A DNA stretch of 29,025 nucleotides from an uncultured Eubacteriales bacterium (GCA_900545175.1 UQYF01000036.1:1-29025); one strand, 5' to 3'; positions 6,755-16,081 are shown, counted from the first letter of the stretch. A program made the numbers and translations. Notes: generated by a model from the sequence alone, not told the origin.

Positions 6755-7678
6755 ATGAAACTAAGAAACGCATTGATACTGGCATTGACAGCATTTATAT
6801 GGGGGACGTCATTTGTTGCGCAGAGTGTTGGAATGGACTATATAGGGCCGTTTACGTTTAACGGAGTGAGGTCATTTATCGGAGCAATGACGATTGTTCC
6901 TTGCATGCTGATTCAGAAAAAGCTTCAGGGGAAGAATAAAAGAACATACCAAATAGCATCAGAAAATAAAGCTCCTGTTGATGAGAAAAACATAAAGGAG
7001 CTGGTTATCGGAGGAATTTTGTGCGGGGTTCTTCTTTTTGTGTCAAGCAGCCTTCAACAGATTGGCATTAAATACACTTCGGCAGGAAAAGCCGGTTTCA
7101 TCACAGCATTTTATATAGTGCTTGTGCCTGTAATTGGCATTTTTATGAAAAAGACTTCCGGCTGGAAAATATGGGCGGCTGTTGTACTTGCACTTGCAGG
7201 ACTATACTGCCTGTGTATTAAAGAAGGTTTATCTATTGGGAAGGGTGATATACTTATATTTTTCTGTGCGATAGGTTTTTCTTTACATATCATGGTAATA
7301 GACTATTTTGCGCCTAAGGTAAATGGTGTTGCGTTGTCATGTATACAGTTTTTGGTATGCGGCTTTGCATCTGTGCCTTTTATGTTAGGACTTGAACAGC
7401 CGGATATGACTGCAATAATATCGGCATGGCTTCCGATTCTGTATGCGGGTGTGCTTTCCTGCGGAGTTGCTTATACATTACAAATTATAGGACAGAAGAA
7501 TGTCAATCCGACTATCGCTTCGTTGATATTAAGCCTTGAGTCCTGTTTCTCTGTTCTTGCTGGATGGATAATCTTACATGAGAGTCTGTCCGTAAAGGAG
7601 AGTATCGGATGTATTCTTATGTTTGCTGCAATAATACTCGCACAACTGCCATCGAAAGATGACGGTGAATATCATTAG
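6755..7678 (+). CDS. EamA/DMT-family transporter
   Basis: Integral membrane protein of the drug/metabolite transporter superfamily, 307 residues with about ten hydrophobic helices in two EamA repeats. The first repeat starts with the typical AFIWGTSFVAQ near residue 13. The second starts near residue 165, with ILIFFCAIGFSLHIMVIDYF. A longer hydrophilic loop (about 54-83) lies between helices 2 and 3. The substrate is unknown; relatives export amino acids, metabolites or drugs. AGAGGA before the ATG serves as ribosome binding site. It is convergent with the activase gene and separated from it by a bidirectional terminator. Confidence 0.9.
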   Translation: MKLRNALILALTAFIWGTSFVAQSVGMDYIGPFTFNGVRSFIGAMTIVPCMLIQKKLQGKNKRTYQIASENKAPVDEKNIKELVIGGILCGVLLFVSSSLQQIGIKYTSAGKAGFITAFYIVLVPVIGIFMKKTSGWKIWAAVVLALAGLYCLCIKEGLSIGKGDILIFFCAIGFSLHIMVIDYFAPKVNGVALSCIQFLVCGFASVPFMLGLEQPDMTAIISAWLPILYAGVLSCGVAYTLQIIGQKNVNPTIASLILSLESCFSVLAGWIILHESLSVKESIGCILMFAAIILAQLPSKDDGEYH

Positions 7679-7740
7679 TGCGTTCCTGCTCTGTGGGCTT
7701 ACAATGAAGATTTCAACGGAATTTCCTATTATACAGTAAA

Positions 7741-7780
7741 AATGCGTCATGTTGTAATTTAGCAACATGGCGCATTTTTT
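7741..7780. terminator. Bidirectional terminator between convergent genes
   Basis: A 14-bp stem, AATGCGTCATGTTG (7741-7754) with CAACATGGCGCATT (7763-7776), has one T-G wobble and an 8-base loop. T runs flank it on both strands, so it can end the transporter transcript on + and the activase transcript on -. Confidence 0.88.
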
Positions 7781-7825
7781 ATTGGTCTATCATTTGACAA
7801 ATGAATCTGTCAAAAATTAAGCTGA

Positions 7826-10800
7826 TTACTTATTAAGATTCTTCTGTGCAGTTGACAGCATCAGCTTGATTCTGTTGAGCTGGTTAACTTCACTTGCACC
7901 AGGATCATAATCGACAGCGATTATGTTGGCATCAGGGTATGCGGTGCGGAGTTCCTTTATGACACCCTTACCCACGATATGGTTAGGTAAGCATGCGAAA
8001 GGCTGACAGCATACGATATTTTTGGCACCGTGATGAATGAGCTCAATCATCTCTGCAGTGAGAAGCCAGCCTTCACCGGTCTGATTTCCAAGTGATACTA
8101 ATGGAGCGGCCATTTTAGTCATTTCCTTGATGTCGGTTGGCGGGTCAAAGCGTTTGCTCTGGGCAAGTGCCTTGTTGGATGCACCGCGGAACATATTGAT
8201 TGCTTTTATAACAGCATTGCTTATGTGCATTGACTTTTTGCTTGCTCCGAGGTTGTCGGCTTTGAAGTTGGCATTCTCAGCACAGTAGAGCATAAAGCCC
8301 ATGAAGTCGGGTACTACAGCTTCTGCGCCCTCCTTTTCAAGAAGATCTACAAGGTAGTTGTTGGCAGCAGGCATGAACTTTACGAGAATTTCACCGACTA
8401 TACCGACGCGGGGCTTCTTGATATCAAGGAGAGGAAGCTCATCGAATTCCTTGATTATCTGCCTGATGTTGCGGTTGAAATCCTTCATGTATACCTTAGG
8501 CTGAGTGAGCTGCTCAATAATTATCTTTTTCCATTTCTCATGAAGAGCATTGGCTGAACCCGGAACAGCTTCATAAGGACGTGTGCGGTATACAACATTC
8601 ATGAATATGTCGCCGTACTGAATTGCCATAGCAGCCTTCTTTATCATAGGAAGTGTGTATGTAAAGCCTGAGTTAGCTTCAAGTCCTTGTACACTCAGCG
8701 AGATAACAGGTATGTCAGGATATCCGGCTTTTATGAGTGCACGTCGTATAAAGCCTATATAGTTCGAAGCGCGGCAGCCGCCACCAGTCTGTGAGATTAC
8801 AAGAGCTGTCTTTGTAAGATCATATTTGCCTGAAAGTACAGCCTCCATCATTTGACCGACTACGATAAGTGAAGGGTAGCAGGCATCATTGTTAACATAT
8901 TTAAGACCTGTATCAACCGCTGATTTGCTGACATTTTTTAATACCTCGACGTTGTAACCGCAGGAATTGAGTGCGGGTTCAATGAGGTCAAAATGTATAG
9001 GTGACATCTGCGGACAGAGAATTGTGTAATTATTGTCACGCATTTCCTTGGTAAATTCTTTTCTGTGGTAAGCACTTGATACAATCTGGCGCTTGTAGTT
9101 GTTATGTTCCCGAACCTTTATTGCGGATATGAGTGAACGTATACGGATTCTTGCTGCACCGAGATTGTTAACTTCATCAATTTTTAAAACCGTATAAATT
9201 TTTCCTGCTGAGGAGAGAATGTCATTAACCTGATCTGTTGTGACTGCATCAAGTCCGCAGCCGAAAGAGTTGAGCTGTATCAGATCAATATTGTCCTTGT
9301 CGCGTATGAAGCTTGCAGCGGCATAGAGACGTGAATGGTACATCCACTGATCCATTACTATGAGCGGACGCTCAACATTTCCAAGATGTGATATTGAATC
9401 CTCAGTGAGAACAGCAATACCATAGCTGTTGATGAGCTCAGGGATACCATGGTTAATCTCAGGGTCAATATGGTAAGGACGGCCTGCGAGAACTATAGCA
9501 TGTCTTCCTGTCTCTTCAAGGTATTTGAGAGTCTCTTCGCCTTTTTTCATTACATCTGTACGGCATGCTGCTAATTCTTCCCATGCCGCATGGCACGCTG
9601 CTGTAATTTCCTTTGATGCTATGCCGAACTGTCCGCCGATTTCTTTTACAAGACGCTTTGCAAGAACCTTCTCATCAGCAAAAGAGAGAAATGGATTCAT
9701 GAAAAGCACGTTTTCTGTCACAAGCTCTTCGACATTGTTCTTAATGTTTTCTGCGTATGATGTAACAATAGGACAGTTGTAATGATTGTTGGCATTATCT
9801 ATCTCCTTGCGCTCGTAAGGGATGCAAGGGTAGAAGATAAATTTGATTCCCTGCTTTATGAGCCATGTGACATGACCATGAGCAAGCTTGGCAGGGTAAC
9901 ATTCGGATTCACTAGGTATGGACTCTATGCCTAGTTCATATATCTTACGGCTTGACTCCGGTGAAATAACAACACGGAAACCGAGTTTTGTAAAGAATGT
10001 GAACCAGAATGGATAGTTCTCATACATGTTGAGTACTCGGGGGATTCCGACAACACCGCGAGGTGCATTGGTTATTTCAAGCGGCTCGTAGGAGAAGAGA
10101 CGCTTATTTTTATATTCATATAAGTTAGGTACATGGTCTTTGTTCTTTTCCTTGCCTATACCGCGCTCACAACGATTTCCGGATATAAATTGTCTTCCGC
10201 CTGAGAAACGGTTGATTGTGAGAAGACAGCTGTTGGTACAGCCTTTGCAGCGTGCCATTCTTGTCTCGTAAGTGAGCTCGTTGATTTTTTCGATAGGAAG
10301 CATAGTGGTTTCCTGACCTTCGTAGCGTTCCCTTGCAACAAGTGCAGCACCAAATGCACCCATGATTCCGGCAATGTCAGGTCGGATTACGTCCACACCG
10401 GTAATCTTCTCAAGGCTTCTTAAAACGGCATCGTTGTAAAAGGTTCCACCCTGGACAACTATCTGGTGTCCGAGGTCTTTAGGGTCGGAAATCTTGATAA
10501 CCTTGTAAAGAGCATTTTTGATTACAGAGTAGGCAAGTCCGGCAGAAATATCTGCAACGCTTGCGCCTTCCTTCTGCGCCTGCTTGACTTTGGAGTTCAT
10601 GAATACAGTACATCTTGTACCAAGGTCTATAGGGTGAGGTGCAAAAAGAGCTTCCTTGGCAAAATCTTCGACAGAGTAGTTGAGTGATTTTGCAAATGTC
10701 TCTATGAATGAACCACAGCCTGAGGAACAGGCTTCGTTGAGCTGCACGCTGTCAACAGTATTATTCTTAATCTTGATACATTTCATATCCTGGCCGCCGA

Positions 10801-12061
10801 TATCGAGGATGCAGTCAACTGCAGGGTCAAAGAATGCGGCAGCATAGTAATGTGATACTGTTTCGACTTCGCCTTCATCAAGCATGAGAGCTGACTTAAT
10901 GAGAGCCTCGCCGTATCCTGTTGAACATGAGCGCACGATATGTGCATCAGCAGGAAGAATTGAGTAAATATCCTTTATTGCTTTTATTGATGTTGCAAGA
11001 GGACTTCCGTTATTGCTGCTGTAAAAAGAATAGAGGAGTGTTCCGTCTTCTGCGACAACGGCAGCCTTGGTTGTGGTTGAACCGGCATCAATTCCAAGAT
11101 AGCAGTTGCCGGAGTAATCTTTAAGGCTTCCCTTTATAACACAGTGGCTGTCATGGCGTGCACGGAATTGCCTGTATGCATCCTGTGATGCAAATAAAGG
11201 CTCCATACGCTCCACTTCAAAGTCCATCTTAATCTTGTTGTGAAGCTTGGTTATAAGAGCATCAATGTCAATGGAAATCTCGTCCTTGGCAGTCATAGCT
11301 GAACCGACAGCTGCAAAAAGATGTGAATGTTCAGGTGCAATGATATTTTCAGGACCGAGATTGAGTGTGCGGATAAATGCATTCTTAAGCTCTGAAAGGA
11401 AATGAAGCGGGCCGCCAAGAAATGCCACATTGCCGCGGATTGGTTTACCACATGCAAGGCCGCTTATAGTCTGGTTTACAACCGCCTGAAAAATTGAGGC
11501 TGATAAGTCCTCTTTGGTAGCACCTTCGTTGATTAGAGGCTGTATATCGGATTTTGCAAAAACTCCGCAACGTGCCGCTATAGGGTATATTGCCTGATAA
11601 TTTTTGGCATACTCATTAAGACCGGTGGCATCAGTCTGCAAAAGTGTAGCCATCTGGTCTATGAAAGAACCTGTACCACCTGCACAGATACCGTTCATAC
11701 GCTGGTCAATTCCGTTTGTAAAATAGATAATCTTGGCATCCTCACCGCCGAGCTCAATCGCAACATCGGTCTGCGGCGCATAATCACTGAGAGCGGTTGA
11801 TACGGCTACGACCTCCTGTGTGAAGGGAACTTCAAGGTGGCTTGCAAGTGTAAGACCGCCTGAGCCTGTTATTACAGGGTGTATTTTTATTGAACCTAAT
11901 TTCTCTTCAGCCTTGACAAGAAGACCTGCGAGCGTCTCCTGAATGTTGGCAAAGTGTCTTTCGTAATCGGAAAACAATATATTGTTATCTTTATCAATAA
12001 TTGCAATCTTGACTGTTGTGGAACCAATATCAATTCCAAGTCTGTATTCGGATGTCATCAT
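7826..12061 (-). CDS. Giant 2-hydroxyacyl-CoA dehydratase activase / dehydratase-like fusion
   Basis: A 1411-residue protein with two tandem BadF/BcrA/HgdC-type ASKHA ATPase domains (about 6-265 and 320-580), a DUF2229-like region (about 640-870) and a C-terminal part resembling the 2-hydroxyglutaryl-CoA dehydratase D component. Both ATPase domains show the phosphate-1 motif (DIGSTTVK at 11-18; DAGSTTTK) and GGEDAK/GGQDMK. Both also keep the two cysteines that in HgdC ligate a [4Fe-4S] cluster at a dimer interface: C126/C165 and C445/C484. A further cysteine group, C605, C608, C612 and C631, precedes DUF2229. Known relatives drive ATP-dependent electron transfer to low-potential centres; the substrate of this fused form is not known to me. 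The start at 12061 is chosen because AAGGAG lies ten bases upstream; a second ATG follows immediately. It is the only large minus-strand gene in the window. Confidence 0.88.
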   Translation of the reverse strand: MMTSEYRLGIDIGSTTVKIAIIDKDNNILFSDYERHFANIQETLAGLLVKAEEKLGSIKIHPVITGSGGLTLASHLEVPFTQEVVAVSTALSDYAPQTDVAIELGGEDAKIIYFTNGIDQRMNGICAGGTGSFIDQMATLLQTDATGLNEYAKNYQAIYPIAARCGVFAKSDIQPLINEGATKEDLSASIFQAVVNQTISGLACGKPIRGNVAFLGGPLHFLSELKNAFIRTLNLGPENIIAPEHSHLFAAVGSAMTAKDEISIDIDALITKLHNKIKMDFEVERMEPLFASQDAYRQFRARHDSHCVIKGSLKDYSGNCYLGIDAGSTTTKAAVVAEDGTLLYSFYSSNNGSPLATSIKAIKDIYSILPADAHIVRSCSTGYGEALIKSALMLDEGEVETVSHYYAAAFFDPAVDCILDIGGQDMKCIKIKNNTVDSVQLNEACSSGCGSFIETFAKSLNYSVEDFAKEALFAPHPIDLGTRCTVFMNSKVKQAQKEGASVADISAGLAYSVIKNALYKVIKISDPKDLGHQIVVQGGTFYNDAVLRSLEKITGVDVIRPDIAGIMGAFGAALVARERYEGQETTMLPIEKINELTYETRMARCKGCTNSCLLTINRFSGGRQFISGNRCERGIGKEKNKDHVPNLYEYKNKRLFSYEPLEITNAPRGVVGIPRVLNMYENYPFWFTFFTKLGFRVVISPESSRKIYELGIESIPSESECYPAKLAHGHVTWLIKQGIKFIFYPCIPYERKEIDNANNHYNCPIVTSYAENIKNNVEELVTENVLFMNPFLSFADEKVLAKRLVKEIGGQFGIASKEITAACHAAWEELAACRTDVMKKGEETLKYLEETGRHAIVLAGRPYHIDPEINHGIPELINSYGIAVLTEDSISHLGNVERPLIVMDQWMYHSRLYAAASFIRDKDNIDLIQLNSFGCGLDAVTTDQVNDILSSAGKIYTVLKIDEVNNLGAARIRIRSLISAIKVREHNNYKRQIVSSAYHRKEFTKEMRDNNYTILCPQMSPIHFDLIEPALNSCGYNVEVLKNVSKSAVDTGLKYVNNDACYPSLIVVGQMMEAVLSGKYDLTKTALVISQTGGGCRASNYIGFIRRALIKAGYPDIPVISLSVQGLEANSGFTYTLPMIKKAAMAIQYGDIFMNVVYRTRPYEAVPGSANALHEKWKKIIIEQLTQPKVYMKDFNRNIRQIIKEFDELPLLDIKKPRVGIVGEILVKFMPAANNYLVDLLEKEGAEAVVPDFMGFMLYCAENANFKADNLGASKKSMHISNAVIKAINMFRGASNKALAQSKRFDPPTDIKEMTKMAAPLVSLGNQTGEGWLLTAEMIELIHHGAKNIVCCQPFACLPNHIVGKGVIKELRTAYPDANIIAVDYDPGASEVNQLNRIKLMLSTAQKNLNK

Positions 12062-12120
12062 GAGAATACATCTCCTTTGTCATATATAATAAGAAGGGCT
12101 GTAAAACCCAAGTATGTTAC

Positions 12121-12149
12121 ATTATATTATAATTTTTTTCAAATATCAA
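12121..12149 (-). promoter_or_regulatory. Promoter of the activase gene
   Basis: Reading the minus strand: TTGATA (12149-12144), a 17-base A-rich spacer and a perfect TATAAT (12126-12121). It lies 60 bases upstream of the start codon. Confidence 0.75.
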
Positions 12150-12161
12150 TACCAACCGTCA

Positions 12162-12190
12162 TTGACAAAATATTAAAAAAAAATTATACT
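12162..12190 (+). promoter_or_regulatory. Promoter of the corA operon
   Basis: A perfect TTGACA (12162-12167), a 17-base spacer and TATACT (12185-12190). It sits about 85 bases before the corA ATG and is back to back with the activase promoter, with only 12 bases between the two -35 boxes. Confidence 0.8.
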
Positions 12191-12274
12191 AAAAATGATT
12201 TGTATATAAATAGTTGTCGGGGAAATATAATTTTCATGCTATTGTAAATATGTTGGGAATAGAGGTAAGTCCGT

Positions 12275-13219
12275 ATGTATAAGATTTTTTTAAGCTCGGA
12301 GCATCACGGAACGGTGCGAACGAATGAGATAGAGGCAGGCTGCTGGATTGCAATGACGGCTCCTACAGCAGAAGAATTGCAGACAGTGGCATTAGAATGT
12401 AATATCCAGCTAGAGGACCTGCGCGCCGCACTCGATGAGGAAGAACGTTCGCGTATACAGGTTGAAGATGATTATACGCTTATAATAGTAGATATTCCGG
12501 TTATAGAGGAACGTAATGGCAAGGACTGGTATGGGACGATACCTCTTGGAATTGCACTTACAGATAATCATATAATTACGATATGTCTTGAAGATACACC
12601 TGTACTTACCAATTTTATGGATGGCAGAGTAAGAGAATTTTATACCTATAAAAAGACAAGGTTTATTTTACAGATTCTATATAGGAATGCAACTTTATTC
12701 CTCAATTACTTAAGGAATATTGACAAGAGAAGCGAACTCCTGGAAAAAAAGCTTCGTGAGGATCAGAAAAATAAGGAACTCTTAGAGCTGCAGGAGCTTG
12801 AAAAGTCTCTGGTGTATTTTACAACATCCCTTAAAGGCAATGAGCTTGTGCTTGAGAAGCTGTTTAGGATAGACAAGATAAAAAAATATCCTGAGGATGA
12901 GGATTTACTCGAAGATGTTATTATTGAGAATAAGCAGGCTATTGAGATGGCAAGCATATACAGTGGAATTTTAAGCGGAAGCATGGATGCGTTTGCATCG
13001 ATTATTTCTAATAATCTAAACCAGTCCATGAAGTTTCTTGCGACAGTGACCATTGTACTGTCAATACCTACTATGGTTGCGAGCTTTTACGGGATGAATG
13101 TGTCAACGTCAGGAATGCCTTTTGCAGATAGTCCGTTTGGATTTTTAATTGTAATTGGCTTCTCGATTCTGCTTTCATTTATAGTTTCCATTATCTTTTG
13201 GAAAAAGGATTTATTTTAG
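12275..13219 (+). CDS. corA: CorA-family divalent cation transporter
   Basis: Inner-membrane magnesium or related divalent-cation channel that works as a pentamer. The 314-residue protein has a large cytoplasmic N-terminal domain with a long helical region (about 150-240) and two C-terminal membrane helices. The family signature GMN is in FYGMNV at the end of the first helix, near residue 273. The protein ends with the usual short positively charged tail (FWKKDLF). The GMN loop is followed by STSGMPFADSPFG rather than the MPE sequence of classic CorA, so ion preference may differ. GAGGT lies about ten bases before the ATG. It heads a probable operon with the next three genes; the leader is too short for a magnesium riboswitch. 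Confidence 0.93.
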   Translation: MYKIFLSSEHHGTVRTNEIEAGCWIAMTAPTAEELQTVALECNIQLEDLRAALDEEERSRIQVEDDYTLIIVDIPVIEERNGKDWYGTIPLGIALTDNHIITICLEDTPVLTNFMDGRVREFYTYKKTRFILQILYRNATLFLNYLRNIDKRSELLEKKLREDQKNKELLELQELEKSLVYFTTSLKGNELVLEKLFRIDKIKKYPEDEDLLEDVIIENKQAIEMASIYSGILSGSMDAFASIISNNLNQSMKFLATVTIVLSIPTMVASFYGMNVSTSGMPFADSPFGFLIVIGFSILLSFIVSIIFWKKDLF

Positions 13220-13269
13220 CTGGCTTTTTAATCTGGATATAGGGGAAATAAAAATTAGAAAAGGAAAGA

Positions 13270-14157
13270 ATGCTTGTGAATAATTTTTTGGCAAAACTTG
13301 AAAGAAAATACGGAAGATATGCGATTAAGAATCTTATAATTTATCTGCTGGCAGCTTATGGAATAGGCTATGTGCTTTTGCTTACGGCACCGGAAGCTTA
13401 CAGCTGCCTTGAGCTTAATCCACAGCTTGTTATGAGAGGGCAGGTCTGGAGGCTTATAACATGGATATGTACAGTTCCGGAGAGCTTTTCCTTCTTTATT
13501 TTGTTCATGTTTATGTTCCAATATTTTATTGGTTCATCGCTTGAACGATATTGGGGAAGTTTCAGGTACAACTGTTATATTTTTTCAGGCATATTTTTTA
13601 TGACAATAAGCTCAATGATTGTCTACTGGGTTACCGGAATCAGCATGAGTCCAAGCACATACTATATCAATATGGCTTCATTTCTGGCATTTGCTGTCTG
13701 TTTCCCGGATATACAGGTCTATTTTATGATGATTATTCCGCTTAAGATTAAGTGGCTTGCGATTATAGACGGAATATATATGATTTATGAGTTCATAGCA
13801 GTGGGAAAGTACAAGAGTCTTTACAGTGCAGCTTACGGCGCTGCCGGAGCTCAATATGCATCACAGCTTATATGGGCGACAAGAGTAAGTATCATTGTAT
13901 CGGTACTTAACTTTATCCTGTTTTATTTCGGAACAAGAAAGATGAAAAGGTTTGCGCCGAAGGAAATGCACAGAAGATATGTATATAAGAAGAGTGTCAA
14001 AGCCGCATCTAATAACGGAGGCACAAAGCATAGATGTGCCATCTGCGGAAGAACGGAGAAAGACGGAGATAATCTTGTGTTCCGTTACTGCTCTAAGTGC
14101 AACGGCAATTATGAATTTTGTCAGGATCATCTCTATACGCACAAACATTTTGAATAA
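13270..14157 (+). CDS. Rhomboid-fold membrane protein, apparently inactive, with C-terminal zinc-binding tail
   Basis: A 295-residue protein with about six membrane helices. The early GQVWRLITWICTVP loop is characteristic of the rhomboid superfamily. However, the helix where the GxSG catalytic serine belongs reads INMASFLAFAVCFPD, and no histidine appears in the last membrane helix, so the protease dyad is missing. The soluble C-terminus carries ordered Cys/His residues: C256, C259, C274, C277, C284, H287 and H291. This pattern resembles a treble-clef or ribbon zinc site. A possible role is substrate or partner binding in the membrane, as for other pseudo-rhomboids, but none is shown. AAGGAAAG lies very close to the ATG; an in-frame GTG two codons later is an alternative start. 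It lies 50 bases after corA and 11 bases before the SDR gene. Confidence 0.8.
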   Translation: MLVNNFLAKLERKYGRYAIKNLIIYLLAAYGIGYVLLLTAPEAYSCLELNPQLVMRGQVWRLITWICTVPESFSFFILFMFMFQYFIGSSLERYWGSFRYNCYIFSGIFFMTISSMIVYWVTGISMSPSTYYINMASFLAFAVCFPDIQVYFMMIIPLKIKWLAIIDGIYMIYEFIAVGKYKSLYSAAYGAAGAQYASQLIWATRVSIIVSVLNFILFYFGTRKMKRFAPKEMHRRYVYKKSVKAASNNGGTKHRCAICGRTEKDGDNLVFRYCSKCNGNYEFCQDHLYTHKHFE

Positions 14158-14168
14158 TCGAGGAAAAT

Positions 14169-15140
14169 ATGAAAAAAGCATTGATAATAGGTGCGGGTGG
14201 TTTTGTTGGAAGCTATCTTGCAGAGTGCCTGCAAAATGAATTCGGCATGGAAGTACATGCTACTAAGCTTCCGGGGACACAGACTCAGGAGGATTTGTTA
14301 TTTCTTGGCGATAGAGTATATGAACTTGATATACTGAATAAGAATGATATTGTTGAGCTTTTGTTTGCTGTGAGACCGGATTATATATATCATCTTGCGG
14401 CGCAGAGTTCAGTGAGTATCGCATGGAAAGAACCGGCGCTTACAATAGATGTCAATATAAAAGGCAGCGTCAATCTTATGGATGCGGTCAGAGAGCTCTA
14501 TTATAAGCCGAGAATCCTGCTTATAGGCTCAGGCGAGGAGTATGGACATATTTTAGATGGCGAGACACCGATAAATGAGGATACCAAGCTTCGCCCGGGC
14601 AATATATATGCGGCGACAAAGGTATGTCAGAATATGATAGGAACGATTTATTCGAAAGCATATGATATGGAACTGATGCTTATAAGAGCATTTAACCATG
14701 TCGGGCCAAAGCAGTCACCTATATTCGTTGTGTCTGATTTCTGCAAACAGGTTGCTGAGATTGAAAAAGGAATAAGAAAGCCTGTTATGTATGTCGGAAA
14801 CCTTGCGGCAAGACGAGATTTTACAGATGTGCGCGATGTCGTGAGAGCGTACGGTCTGCTTTCTTTAAAGGGCAGAGCAGGAGAGACATATAATGTAGGC
14901 AGCGGAAATGCAATAGAAATCAGGCAGATGCTTGATATGATAATAGGAATGTCGACAGTGGACATAGAAGTCAAGGTTGATCCTAATAAGATAAGGCCTG
15001 TCGATGTACCTGTTATTGAGGCGGATATATCTAAAATAAAGTCTGAGACAGGCTGGGAACCACAGATTCCTTTTGAGCAGACTATAAAGGAAATACTTGA
15101 TTATTGGCGCAAAATGACAGGAGACGTGGAAAATGAGTGA
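14169..15140 (+). CDS. Extended SDR nucleotide-sugar epimerase/dehydratase, Rmd-like
   Basis: Cytoplasmic NAD(P)-dependent sugar-nucleotide enzyme of 323 residues. The Rossmann motif GAGGFVG is at 8-14. The catalytic set is S121 (GSGEEYG), Y147 and K151 (YAATK). RRDFTDVRDVVRAY near residue 217 is typical of the GDP-mannose dehydratase / GDP-4-keto-6-deoxymannose reductase branch. I therefore favour a GDP-6-deoxyhexose reductase, but no GDP-mannose 4,6-dehydratase partner is in the window, and a related epimerase cannot be excluded. AGGAAAA precedes the ATG. Its end overlaps the AraC regulator by eight bases, so the two are co-translated. Confidence 0.88.
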   Translation: MKKALIIGAGGFVGSYLAECLQNEFGMEVHATKLPGTQTQEDLLFLGDRVYELDILNKNDIVELLFAVRPDYIYHLAAQSSVSIAWKEPALTIDVNIKGSVNLMDAVRELYYKPRILLIGSGEEYGHILDGETPINEDTKLRPGNIYAATKVCQNMIGTIYSKAYDMELMLIRAFNHVGPKQSPIFVVSDFCKQVAEIEKGIRKPVMYVGNLAARRDFTDVRDVVRAYGLLSLKGRAGETYNVGSGNAIEIRQMLDMIIGMSTVDIEVKVDPNKIRPVDVPVIEADISKIKSETGWEPQIPFEQTIKEILDYWRKMTGDVENE

Positions 15141-16014
15141 GGATGCATTATTTGATACTAATGATATGACAAGCTCTAAAAGGTATCTTCATACGCCGAG
15201 TGAGTTTGCCAGAAAGAAGCTTATATATGTTCAGGAGACGGGTAGATTAAAGAGCATTAAGCCTCACGTCAGCAGCAGGAGCAATCTTGAATCATATCTG
15301 TTTCTCATTGTGATGTCCGGAAGCGGAAGAGTAAGCTTTGACGGAACTGATTACAGCATAAAAGCAGGGGAATGTGCATTTATTGACTGCCGCAAAAAAT
15401 ATGAACATTGCAGTGATGAGGATTCACAGTGGGAACTCAAATGGGTACACATGGATGGAGCATTGTTGGCGGATTATTATGCCATTTTTATTGAGAAGAA
15501 CGGCAAAGTTCCGGTTTTTAGGGCGGCAGATGTCAAAAAGTACAGCGATTTACTTGATGATGTGATGGCTAAACAGAATGGCAAAGATATAACAAGCGAA
15601 TATATCAGCCACAGCCTTCTTACAACACTTGTAACGAATATACTTGTTGAGACAATAAATGAAGGCAATAAAAAGCTTAATCCGGATGTCCTTAACAGCA
15701 TACGGGAGACTGTGAACGCAAGATTCAAGGAGGAAGATCTCTTAGAGCGTGTATGCGGAGAGTATGATATGGATGAAATCACTATCAACAGGCAGTTCAA
15801 GGAGAAGTATGGAATTGATTTGTGCGATTATATTCTTAACAGAAGATTTAACTGCGCCAAGGAACTGTTACGTTTCTCTGTGAAGCCGGTAAAAGAGATA
15901 GTTGCTGAGTCGGGAATAATGAATGCGGATTTGTTCAGACATCTTTTTATAGAAAATGAAGGCATGACTGCTGAGGAATACAGGAAAAAATGGGCACAGT
16001 GGAATCGCGGCTAA
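15133..16014 (+). CDS. AraC-family transcriptional regulator
   Basis: A 293-residue regulator with an N-terminal cupin-like sensor domain (about 40-130, including SGSGRVSFDG and AGECAFIDC) and a C-terminal pair of helix-turn-helix units (about 195-288). AraC-type features are visible at ITINRQFKEKYGIDLCDYIL and at KPVKEIVAESGIMNADLFRH. The cupin fold suggests it senses a sugar or other small molecule. Its start lies inside the end of the SDR gene (8-base overlap), so it may regulate this operon or a related sugar pathway; the target is not evident. No terminator is seen before the rimP promoter. Confidence 0.9.
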   Translation: MSEDALFDTNDMTSSKRYLHTPSEFARKKLIYVQETGRLKSIKPHVSSRSNLESYLFLIVMSGSGRVSFDGTDYSIKAGECAFIDCRKKYEHCSDEDSQWELKWVHMDGALLADYYAIFIEKNGKVPVFRAADVKKYSDLLDDVMAKQNGKDITSEYISHSLLTTLVTNILVETINEGNKKLNPDVLNSIRETVNARFKEEDLLERVCGEYDMDEITINRQFKEKYGIDLCDYILNRRFNCAKELLRFSVKPVKEIVAESGIMNADLFRHLFIENEGMTAEEYRKKWAQWNRG

Positions 16015-16021
16015 AAAGTGC

Positions 16022-16050
16022 TTGCATTATTCTGAACATTATGATATAGT
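16022..16050 (+). promoter_or_regulatory. Promoter of the rimP-infB operon
   Basis: TTGCAT (16022-16027), a 17-base spacer and TATAGT (16045-16050) with an extended TG at 16042-16043. It immediately follows the AraC stop codon. Confidence 0.75.
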
Positions 16051-16081
16051 ATTATTTGATTTGTGATACATGTTGACTGGC

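Noticed and set aside
12191..12274. Magnesium riboswitch upstream of corA
   Set aside because: The leader is only about 80 bases and shows no multi-helix M-box architecture or terminator.
13270..14157. Active rhomboid intramembrane protease
   Set aside because: No GxSG serine motif and no histidine in the last membrane helix.
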